Of a stretch of DNA of 64,000 bases, positions 9,711 to 17,641 are shown piece by piece. The stretch is from NCBI RefSeq assembly GCF_001261715.1, contig NZ_CVRU01000163.1, positions 64,924 through 128,923 on the forward strand. Direction: 5' to 3'. The position numbers and the translations under genes were made by a program. The stretch is from Dysgonomonas sp. HGC4 (GTDB lineage: Bacteria; Bacteroidota; Bacteroidia; Bacteroidales; Dysgonomonadaceae). A model generated the notes under the pieces. The model was not told where the DNA came from. It searched no databases and worked only from the letters and a program-made list of their open reading frames with translations. Within the stretch, counting starts at the first letter, position 1. Each line of letters starts with the position of its first letter.

Positions 9711-11183
9711 TTACTCTATTGTTGTTACTATTGCCTTTAAAGCATCTGCATGTACTTGATCACCCGTATTACGATTAAATAATGCAAAACCTTTATCGCC
9801 GACATTACCATTGTCCCAATAAACAGGAATAAGCCCATTATTCTTTGCTGCTTTAGTTACATAATTCAAGTAGTAGTTACGTGCCTCAATATGTTTTGTT
9901 TGTAATTCGGCAGATAATGATGTACGAAGAATAGCACCATATTCACCTAAGACAACGGGTATTCCTTTATTTACAAAGTTGGTTTTCATTTTACCAAAAG
10001 CTTCATTTATCCAAGCCTCTTGTCCCCAAGAAGATACATCTCCACCTACAAAAGGTTTTCCCCACTGAGTTTTATATGTACCATCTTCTTGTAATGCAAA
10101 ATCATACGGATCATAGAAATGAACTTCCGACATTAGGCGACTTGCAGTAGCATCAGTAGGCATCTTTAAATAATTTACAGCATATTCTATATTTGTATTA
10201 TAAGCTTGCACTACAAGATTACGCCAAGTATTTCTACCTCCCGTAGCACGCACTGCATCTACAAAGGTTTGATTATATGACATCTGAACTGTAAGGTTTT
10301 CAGTAGAAGGTGCATTATAGTCCTTATGCACTTCGTTTGTACCCGCAAACAACAAATGCTCATCATAATCGCGGAAATAAATAGCTATTTGCTTCCACAA
10401 GGCTTTCTGTTTTACGTTTACAGTCTCTTGTTTGTCATAGGTAGGATTATTTTCCAACCATCCACCATCCCAATGGATGTTGAGAATAACATACATATCG
10501 TTATCAATACAATAGTCTACAACTTCTTTTACACGTGCCAACCACGATTCTTTTATCTTATAAGTTGCTGCATCTTCTATATATCCGCTCCATGCACAAG
10601 GAATACGAACAACATTAAAACCTCCTGCTTTAACTGCGTCAATCAGTTTCTTAGATGTCATCGGATTTCCCCACATCGTTTCTCCTGCATTTGTAGCATC
10701 ACACGATTCCATTGTATTGCCCAGATTCCAGCCCAGTCTCATCTTTGCAGCTAATAGCAAAGCATCGTTTGTCATTCCCGTTTTATCTGGATCAATATAG
10801 TCTGGTATGATTACAGCCGGATCTTTCGCTTTTTGTGTGATAGTCACCACAACATCCTTCATTCCTGTTGCCGAAAGAGTAAAAGTTTCACTACGATCTT
10901 CTTCTTTATCATTAGCATCTGCAGTTATAGTTACCTTAACGTTTCCTTTAGATGCTTGAATAGAAGGTCTGCACCAAGTAGACGTATAATTTATTTTCCA
11001 GTTAGAATTACTTACTATCTCAAGAGGGCTTGTACCGCCCACAGCTTCAAAAGAGATAGCCACAGAACTGACCGATACAATCGGAACTATTTCTTCTGGT
11101 ATTATTTCATCTTCAGAATTACTACAACTCTGTAAGGAAAAGAATACCAATATAATAGGAATTAAGCATTTTAGTAGTTTCAT
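9711..11183 (-). CDS. BACON-GH5 endo-beta-glucanase lipoprotein, probable endo-xyloglucanase
   Basis: This 490-residue exported lipoprotein (lipobox LQSC) contains a BACON domain (about 35-120) and a GH5 barrel (about 140-490). GH5 markers are LGWNLGNTMES, FNVVRIPCAWSGY, NIHWDGGW, the acid/base E284 in TNEVH, EVHFYDPYDF, and the nucleophile E414 in LGEYGAI. The pattern is closest to GH5 subfamily 4, as in the Bacteroides ovatus xyloglucanase with the same BACON-GH5 layout. The acid/base motif reads NEV instead of the usual NEP. I use ATG 11183; a TTG lies two codons upstream. A hairpin at 11206-11250 separates it from the binding-protein gene. A mixed-linkage glucan or cellulose substrate is the main alternative. 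Confidence 0.87.
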   Translation of the reverse strand: MKLLKCLIPIILVFFSLQSCSNSEDEIIPEEIVPIVSVSSVAISFEAVGGTSPLEIVSNSNWKINYTSTWCRPSIQASKGNVKVTITADANDKEEDRSETFTLSATGMKDVVVTITQKAKDPAVIIPDYIDPDKTGMTNDALLLAAKMRLGWNLGNTMESCDATNAGETMWGNPMTSKKLIDAVKAGGFNVVRIPCAWSGYIEDAATYKIKESWLARVKEVVDYCIDNDMYVILNIHWDGGWLENNPTYDKQETVNVKQKALWKQIAIYFRDYDEHLLFAGTNEVHKDYNAPSTENLTVQMSYNQTFVDAVRATGGRNTWRNLVVQAYNTNIEYAVNYLKMPTDATASRLMSEVHFYDPYDFALQEDGTYKTQWGKPFVGGDVSSWGQEAWINEAFGKMKTNFVNKGIPVVLGEYGAILRTSLSAELQTKHIEARNYYLNYVTKAAKNNGLIPVYWDNGNVGDKGFALFNRNTGDQVHADALKAIVTTIE

Positions 11184-11205
11184 ATACAAATCGTATTAAA
11201 GAAAA

Positions 11206-11250
11206 GACTACCTCAGAGAGTTCATTTCGGTGAGCATCCGAGAGGTAGTC
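11206..11250 (-). terminator. Attenuator or partial terminator between the glycan-binding protein and GH5
   Basis: GACTACCTC (11206-11214) and GAGGTAGTC (11242-11250) form a perfect 9-bp stem. Read on the minus strand, the stem is followed by TTTTCTTTAA. This placement, after the SusC/D/binding-protein genes and before the enzymes, would lower enzyme transcript relative to the surface complex, or protect the upstream mRNA end. Confidence 0.6.
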
Positions 11251-11298
11251 ATTATTGATTTATTTTCGACAATAAGTTATCTAACCCATTTCTACGGC

Positions 11299-12657
11299 TT
11301 ATTTACTGATAAAATGGAATACCATATATTCAGCTTTTGATGGATCTCTTTTTCCAAACCAGATACCGCTTACATTTCCTAAGGCATTATGATCTACTTT
11401 TACAATCTTCCATTGATTTTCGTCTGTTGTAGCAACACTTATCCAACCTGCAATAAGGAAAGAAGGTGTAACATCCTTGAATGTAATTGTATTGGTTGAT
11501 TGAGTATTCTTATAAGTTCCGGATGTTTCCGTTCCATTATCTTGTCTTACAGTTACTTTTCCATCTTGAGTAAAAGTGATAGAACAACCATCAATATTAG
11601 CAACCGACGAATCGTCATAGCCAGTCCATCCCGCAGATATAATATCAGCTCTGCTATTCCATTCATTCAATAGTTTACCATTGATATCTGCCCAGTTAAA
11701 AGGAACCTCAGTATCTAAGTACCATGTTTTAGTCGTATTTACTGCAAGGATTTCCGTTTGATTTCCTAAATCGAAATTAGGATCTTCTACATCTTCAGGA
11801 ACATATTTTTCAGCATACTCTTCAGATACAAAATTCCAAACATATAAATAATCACCTTCCGAGTTGGTACGTCTAACACCTACCATCAACTGATTTTCGG
11901 TAAGAGAAAGTACAACCAAGTCTTTGTTCCAATTAGTTGCGTTTGCAATAAAACTTTTCGAACGGAGGATAGTTGCGTCTGTAGTTGTCAATGTATGATT
12001 GTTAACATCTAAAAAGAATGTACCCGATTCATTTACACCCTCAGTTACTTTATGAGTTTTCATATAAGCCCCACCTTTGAGACTAAAGGTCATACGACTT
12101 TCTTTATCTGCTTCCTCAATAATCCACTGATTATCATTCCAAGATGGAGCCCAACCCACTTCGGCTGTACCAGCTTGCCACTGAGTCCAAGTTGTTAGAG
12201 GAGCACAATAGGTCAAAGGCCCTGAGTTCAATCCATACATTCCATAATCTAATCTCCATACTTTTTCATTGCCTACACCACCTGTTAGATTTGTCCATAA
12301 CTGATCATCTACATAACTTAAATTAGTAGTTGTGATAGTCAATTCAAAAGGATCGGCTTGTGTAGCTCCTCCGCTCGAAAGAGCACCATAAGTAAATGTA
12401 TAGGTCCCGGGGAAAGCAATCCTTACAGTATCTCTTACATGAGTAGAACGACCTAAAGGTGTAGTCCAGAATGGTGAAGCATTAGGCGTAAGACTTTCCA
12501 ATATCACCATATTAGGATCATCTGGATTTTGTGTAATGCTAAATTTTAATTGATCTTTTGCCAAAGTAGACCCTAGTTGCGGATTGTCTGGAGAACAAGC
12601 CGTAAAGAGCAGTACCATACTTAAAATAGCTAATATCGATTTATATATATTTTTCAT
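11299..12657 (-). CDS. Surface glycan-binding lipoprotein in the SusE position
   Basis: This 452-residue lipoprotein (LLFTACS lipobox, cysteine near 21) directly follows susD, the usual place of a SusE/F-like or SGBP protein. An N-terminal PKD/Ig-like domain (about 35-110, ending near ELTITTTN) precedes two similar beta-rich modules. Each begins KxWxLD (KVWRLDYG and KTWYLDTE), carries a SGTF/SGTY turn, and ends in FVS or FIS, suggesting an internal duplication. Aromatic residues are plentiful, as expected for sugar stacking. No catalytic motif is visible. I infer capture of the locus glycan at the cell surface; the precise family cannot be named from sequence alone. Confidence 0.75.
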   Translation of the reverse strand: MKNIYKSILAILSMVLLFTACSPDNPQLGSTLAKDQLKFSITQNPDDPNMVILESLTPNASPFWTTPLGRSTHVRDTVRIAFPGTYTFTYGALSSGGATQADPFELTITTTNLSYVDDQLWTNLTGGVGNEKVWRLDYGMYGLNSGPLTYCAPLTTWTQWQAGTAEVGWAPSWNDNQWIIEEADKESRMTFSLKGGAYMKTHKVTEGVNESGTFFLDVNNHTLTTTDATILRSKSFIANATNWNKDLVVLSLTENQLMVGVRRTNSEGDYLYVWNFVSEEYAEKYVPEDVEDPNFDLGNQTEILAVNTTKTWYLDTEVPFNWADINGKLLNEWNSRADIISAGWTGYDDSSVANIDGCSITFTQDGKVTVRQDNGTETSGTYKNTQSTNTITFKDVTPSFLIAGWISVATTDENQWKIVKVDHNALGNVSGIWFGKRDPSKAEYMVFHFISK

Positions 12658-12683
12658 AACGTTTCAATATTAAATGTTGATTA

Positions 12684-14300
12684 TTACCATCCTGGATTTT
12701 GGATCAGAACATCGTGAGATATTATAATCTGCGTATTTGGTATCTGCATAAAGCCTCTAGTCTTTCTAACATTATCTGCAGTAATAACCACTTCATCATC
12801 GGCTGCACCACTTTTTACTTTTTGTGTTTGTGCAATGGTAGAAGCCGCAACATCTAAGCCCTGGCGAAGCAAATCCCAATAGCGAATACCTTCAAAAGCA
12901 AACTCCAAACGACGTTCTTCCTGAATATTAGCTAATGATACTGATCTACCATTCAAGCCTGCACGTTTACGTACACTGTCATAATAAGTCTGAGCATTAG
13001 GAGAGCCCAATTCTGCTGCCATTAGCAGCACATCTGCATATCTTATAAGAACGTAATCCTGATCCTGAGATATTTGATTATCCTTAGAACCACCTGTATC
13101 AGAAGTACCATCGGGTAAAGCTGTCGGAGTATATTTTTTAGTTGAATAACCTGTATACTCACGTGCATCTTTCAAATCGAATGTTTTGATGCCTTCACCT
13201 ACAATATCAATTATAGAAGCTTTCTTACGTGTATCGTTGTCTGAATAAGCTGCTACCAACTTAGGATTCACAGTACAAGCGCCCCACCCTTTTCCATATG
13301 GAGACCAGTTGGTATTACGCATACCCATCATTACCAACCAGCGATTGCCATCGATATTACCATTATAATCGGTAGTACTATTAAACTTCTGAGCAAATAC
13401 TGTTTCTTTGTTTCCTTCACCTATATATCCCGATTTGTCAAGGGTATTAGCTGTTTCTGAAGGAATATAACTAGCTGCAGGCCATAGAGATTTGTAAGAA
13501 TCTATTAAACCATACTCACCACTACTAATCACATTTTCTAAACCTGCCAATACTTCTGATTTAGTGATACCCAAATCATCAGCTTTATAATATCCTGTAT
13601 AAAATAAATACACACGTGCCATCATCGATTTAGCTGCATAAGGAGTTACCCTACCATCATTTTCACTTGCTTTTGATTTCGGATAAGCATCTGCCGGAAT
13701 ATTTTCAGAGGCAAACTTCAAGTCTTCCACTATCAGTTTATATGTTTCAACAGGTTCTGCTTGAGGAAGATTTTCTGTTGTAGGAACCTTTAATAATGGA
13801 ACTCTTTCAAACAAGCGAACTAAGTCGAAGTATAGAATTGCTCTCAGGAAACGAGTTTCTCCTTCAATACGATTTCTTGTATTTGTTCCCTCTTTGAAAG
13901 GAATACCATCTAATTTGGATAATAGTGTATTGCAACGGAATATTGCAGCATAATAGTCTGTCCAAGTTCCGTTAAACAAATTAGCATCCGATGGTGATTG
14001 TGACAAATCAAAACGGTCTAGTGCCTGATAACCGCGTCCATCGGTATTACCAGTTCCTCCAAAACAGTTATCGGAAAGAACTTCAGAAACTACATAAATA
14101 GATAAGTTACCATTAGATGATGTACGTTGAAATCCATCATAACATCCTACCAGAGCCATTTCGGCATCACTAACTGTTTTATAGTAATTGTTATCAAGAA
14201 TACTGGTTCCGGGTTCAACATCTAAAAAACTTTCGGAGCAAGAAAATAAGCCTAAACTCACTCCCATTGCTAATAATATATTTAATTTAAACTTTTTCAT
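12684..14300 (-). CDS. SusD-like outer-membrane glycan-binding lipoprotein
   Basis: This protein of 538 residues (counted from ATG 14300) has the lipoprotein signal GLFSCSES followed by FLDVEPGTS, the hallmark N-terminus of SusD proteins. The C-terminal RagB/SusD motifs are ADVLLMAAEL, RKRAGLNG and QEERRLEFAFEGIRYWDLLR. It forms the lid of a TonB-dependent SusC transporter and is encoded 35 bp downstream of it. A frame extension to 14327 would put nine extra residues before the lipoprotein signal, so the internal ATG is preferred. The substrate is inferred from the enzymes of the locus. Confidence 0.95.
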   Translation of the reverse strand: MKKFKLNILLAMGVSLGLFSCSESFLDVEPGTSILDNNYYKTVSDAEMALVGCYDGFQRTSSNGNLSIYVVSEVLSDNCFGGTGNTDGRGYQALDRFDLSQSPSDANLFNGTWTDYYAAIFRCNTLLSKLDGIPFKEGTNTRNRIEGETRFLRAILYFDLVRLFERVPLLKVPTTENLPQAEPVETYKLIVEDLKFASENIPADAYPKSKASENDGRVTPYAAKSMMARVYLFYTGYYKADDLGITKSEVLAGLENVISSGEYGLIDSYKSLWPAASYIPSETANTLDKSGYIGEGNKETVFAQKFNSTTDYNGNIDGNRWLVMMGMRNTNWSPYGKGWGACTVNPKLVAAYSDNDTRKKASIIDIVGEGIKTFDLKDAREYTGYSTKKYTPTALPDGTSDTGGSKDNQISQDQDYVLIRYADVLLMAAELGSPNAQTYYDSVRKRAGLNGRSVSLANIQEERRLEFAFEGIRYWDLLRQGLDVAASTIAQTQKVKSGAADDEVVITADNVRKTRGFMQIPNTQIIISHDVLIQNPGW

Positions 14301-14335
14301 TATTTTCTCTTTTTTTAGTAAATACATCTATCACC

Positions 14336-17300
14336 TTAAAATTTAAGATTTACCCCAAATAAGAAGGTTCTTGGACGAGGATAATAACCCACATCAACAC
14401 CAGATACCCATGCACTTGTTCCATATCCAATTTCAGGATCCATACCATCGTATTTAGTGAACGTAAATGCATTCTGAACAGCACCATAAATTCTCAACTG
14501 ACTAAGATTTTTCCATTTGATTACTTGTGCAAGGTCATATCCGAGCATAATATTATTTATCCTAAGGAAATCACCTTTTTGGATATATAAATCAGAAAAC
14601 TGCCAGTTAGTATTGGTTTCTGTAACACGAGGCATTCTGTTAGATGTTCCCTCACCAGTCCAACGATTAAGTATAGCCGTAGTATAATTGGCTTGTTTAT
14701 TGGCATGATTACGATAAGATTGTACAATCTTATTACCGGCAACACCATTTGCATTTACCGAGAAATCGAAATGTTTATAGTCAACAGCGATATTGAAACC
14801 AAAAGTAAAATCGGGCATACCATTGCCTAAATCAGTTTTATCTAATTTATCTATTTTACCATCTTTATTCATATCTACATATTTTACATCACCTGGGCGT
14901 ACATCACTTTGAAGTATACCATTTCCAGCTGCTTTCCAATCCGCTATTTCTTGTGTATTCTGAAAAATTCCAGATGTTTTAAAACCATAGAAATAGCCAA
15001 TAGGATACCCGTTTTGAGCACGGTAAAATTCTACCGAACCATCATAAAGCATATTTTCAGCTCCATTTATAGTACCTGCTTCTCCCGGAATATTACCTAC
15101 CTTGTTTTGATTGTAAGCTCCGTTTGCTCCAATACTATAACCAACCTGACCAATATTGTCTTTCCACGATACAGCTAACTCAAAACCTGTATTCTTAACA
15201 TCACCACCATTGATATAAGGAGCTCCTGCCCCTGCTGTTGCTAAAATAGGAGCTTCAACTAACCAATCTTTGGTTGTTTTTACATAAAAGTCCATATTAA
15301 TACCTAAGCGATTGCTCAACATGAAAGCATCCAAACCAATATTTGTTTGCTCAGAAGTTTCCCAAGTCAAAGCGGGATTAGATAAGCGATTAGCGTATGC
15401 ACCCGGTACATTTACTTTGTTTGTGCCAAACGTATAATAGGCAGCAGGGTTATCTGCGCTGTATCCCGTAGAGGTATTTATGGGTGATGCATATTGAAAG
15501 TCTTTGATATCTTGATTACCTACTTGTCCCCAACTTGCTCTCAATTTCAACATATCCAACCATGATCCTTTTGTAAGATCTTCCATGAAAGATTCTTTCG
15601 AAATAATCCATCCTGCCGAAACTGATGGGAAATATCCCCAACGATGTCCTTGAGCAAATCGTGAAGAACCATCGGCACGCAATGTTGCATTAATCATATA
15701 TTTCTCAGCATAGTTATAACCTATACGTGTAAAATACGACATACGGCGATATGCGTTTTCGGGTCTTCCTCCTACTGTTTTAGTTTCTACAATATTTCCT
15801 TTTTCATCTAAATGTGCCTGACCTGTTGTATTATCCAGATAAGCATGAGAAAAGTCATTGAACTGAGACAAAAGATTCCAGTTCGAACCAGATAAATAAG
15901 TTCCTTGATAGCGAACAGCTTCTGTACCAATTAAAGCACTAAAAGCGTGATCTTCTCCTATATTAAAATCGTATCCGGCTGTATTCATCCATGTTAAAGT
16001 ATGTCCTTTACTCATGTTTTGATTTACAGTAGTATGATCGTTATTGTATGAGTAAATAGAGAATTGATACAATGGATCGAAACTACGGTACTCAGATGAA
16101 TAGTAGTTGATACCTAAAACCGATTTTATCTTTAAGTTCTTTATAGGTTCAAGTTCAGCATAAACATCGGCTAATAATTTTTGAGCATCATTAGCATTGT
16201 TGCTATTAGTCATCATAGCTCCATAAGGGTTACCATCACCTTTATACCAAAGAGAATTGCTGGTATCATTAAATGGACTATCGTAGATATTATTATCACT
16301 ATATACAGGAGAAAGAGGTGAAGTTGCAAAAGCTCCTCTTAAAGTATTATTATATTGATTACCAACATCTATACCTCTACTTTTAATATAGTTAAAGTTT
16401 AGGTGTTGCCCTACTTTCAATACATCTTTATACAGTTTATGTTCGGTATTTACACGAAATCCATAACGCTCGTAATTCGAAACATCACTACCTCCAATAA
16501 TACCTTCTTGAGATAGGTAGTTTAAAGACAAGGCATAAACCGAGGTTTCTGAACCACCCATAACATTTAATGAATAGTTTTCGATCTTTGCATTGTCCTT
16601 AAACATCTGGTCTATCCAATTAGTATTAGCAAGTTCACCCATCGCATCAAAATCATACATTGCAGAACCCGAGTTTATAGCTTGCTCGTTCATTATAACT
16701 TTGTAAGCATTAGCATCAAGCATATTAGCCTTACGTGCTACATTCTGAACTCCGTAGAAAGCATCAAAGGATACTTGTCCTTTTCCTTTTTTACCACCTT
16801 TTGTTGTTACCAAAACCACACCATTTGCAGCTTGAGATCCGAAGATTGCTGCTGATGCTGCATCCTTAAGTACATCAATAGATTCTATGTCAGCGGGATT
16901 TAGGACAGTAATATCACCTTCGATACCATCTATAATATAAAGAGGTTGAGAATTCCCCACAGTTCCCAATCCACGAACGGTCACTTTCATATCAGCACCC
17001 GGTTGTCCCGAAGTAGATGAAATTTGTACCCCTGCAGTTTGTCCTTGTAAAGCCTGAAGTGCATTAGTTGTATTCAACTTAGCCAATTCATCTCCTTTTA
17101 CTTGTATAGTTGCACCTGTATTTAATTTTTTCTTTTGAACACCATATCCAATTGCAACTACTTCATCAAGCATATTACTATCTTCCTGTAATTGAATGTC
17201 CAATTGTTTTTGGTTATTAACCGATATTGTTCGGGTTGTATATCCCAAGTAAGTAACTACCAGAGAAGCATTACCGGCTACATTAAGAGTAAACTTTCCA

Positions 17301-17515
17301 TCCAGATCGGTAATAGTTCCATTGGTTGTACCTCTTTCTACTACCGAAGCTCCCACAAGAGGCTCTCCGTTACTAGTTACAACCCCCGAAACTTCCTGTA
17401 TAGTCTGAGCTTGCAGATTGAGCATCAATCCAAAGCTTAGTATAATCATCAAACACAGCTTCAAAAAGCCAAAATGAGATGATTGGTTAACTAATAATTT
17501 TAATTGTTTATTCAT
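14336..17515 (-). CDS. SusC/RagA-family TonB-dependent outer-membrane transporter
   Basis: This 1059-residue protein has a signal peptide ending near LNLQAQT (about 37), then a carboxypeptidase-D-like regulatory domain (EVSGVVTSNGEPLVGASVV, about 42-115). The TonB-box/plug region contains DEVVAIGYGVQKK and the plug motif DGIEGDITVLNPADIESIDVLKDAASAAIFG written across about 190-230. A 22-strand barrel follows, ending in an aromatic-rich terminus (FLFGVNLKF). It imports oligosaccharides with its SusD partner directly downstream. It lies 126 bp after GH31 in the same orientation. No sigma/anti-sigma STN domain is present, which fits control by the hybrid two-component system instead. Confidence 0.96.
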   Translation of the reverse strand: MNKQLKLLVNQSSHFGFLKLCLMIILSFGLMLNLQAQTIQEVSGVVTSNGEPLVGASVVERGTTNGTITDLDGKFTLNVAGNASLVVTYLGYTTRTISVNNQKQLDIQLQEDSNMLDEVVAIGYGVQKKKLNTGATIQVKGDELAKLNTTNALQALQGQTAGVQISSTSGQPGADMKVTVRGLGTVGNSQPLYIIDGIEGDITVLNPADIESIDVLKDAASAAIFGSQAANGVVLVTTKGGKKGKGQVSFDAFYGVQNVARKANMLDANAYKVIMNEQAINSGSAMYDFDAMGELANTNWIDQMFKDNAKIENYSLNVMGGSETSVYALSLNYLSQEGIIGGSDVSNYERYGFRVNTEHKLYKDVLKVGQHLNFNYIKSRGIDVGNQYNNTLRGAFATSPLSPVYSDNNIYDSPFNDTSNSLWYKGDGNPYGAMMTNSNNANDAQKLLADVYAELEPIKNLKIKSVLGINYYSSEYRSFDPLYQFSIYSYNNDHTTVNQNMSKGHTLTWMNTAGYDFNIGEDHAFSALIGTEAVRYQGTYLSGSNWNLLSQFNDFSHAYLDNTTGQAHLDEKGNIVETKTVGGRPENAYRRMSYFTRIGYNYAEKYMINATLRADGSSRFAQGHRWGYFPSVSAGWIISKESFMEDLTKGSWLDMLKLRASWGQVGNQDIKDFQYASPINTSTGYSADNPAAYYTFGTNKVNVPGAYANRLSNPALTWETSEQTNIGLDAFMLSNRLGINMDFYVKTTKDWLVEAPILATAGAGAPYINGGDVKNTGFELAVSWKDNIGQVGYSIGANGAYNQNKVGNIPGEAGTINGAENMLYDGSVEFYRAQNGYPIGYFYGFKTSGIFQNTQEIADWKAAGNGILQSDVRPGDVKYVDMNKDGKIDKLDKTDLGNGMPDFTFGFNIAVDYKHFDFSVNANGVAGNKIVQSYRNHANKQANYTTAILNRWTGEGTSNRMPRVTETNTNWQFSDLYIQKGDFLRINNIMLGYDLAQVIKWKNLSQLRIYGAVQNAFTFTKYDGMDPEIGYGTSAWVSGVDVGYYPRPRTFLFGVNLKF

Positions 17516-17563
17516 GGTTTTGAAATTTTAAGAAATTATTAAGTTTTCAGAACTATTTATTGT

Positions 17564-17606
17564 GCTTTGGCTAGTAAAACAACAATAGATAGTTATGATT
17601 CTAAAA
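17564..17606 (+). repeat. Dispersed CTTTGGC element, copy 1
   Basis: The sequence GCTTTGGCTAGTAAAACAAC and its continuation to 17606 align with copies at 44156-44200 and 59319-59360. Common parts are CTTTGGCnAGTAAA, followed at the same distance by AGTTATnATT-like bases. It lies between GH31 and susC. Confidence 0.55.
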
Positions 17607-17641
17607 CATAGTATCAAATATTTTATTTTACTTTACTTTTT

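Noticed and set aside
10326-10754. Long open frame on the plus strand inside the GH5 gene
   Set aside because: It is antisense to a clear GH5 coding region, has no recognisable domain or upstream signal, and such frames arise often opposite AT-rich genes. Similar antisense frames inside susC, GH31, the synthase-phosphorylase gene and mfd were dropped for the same reason.
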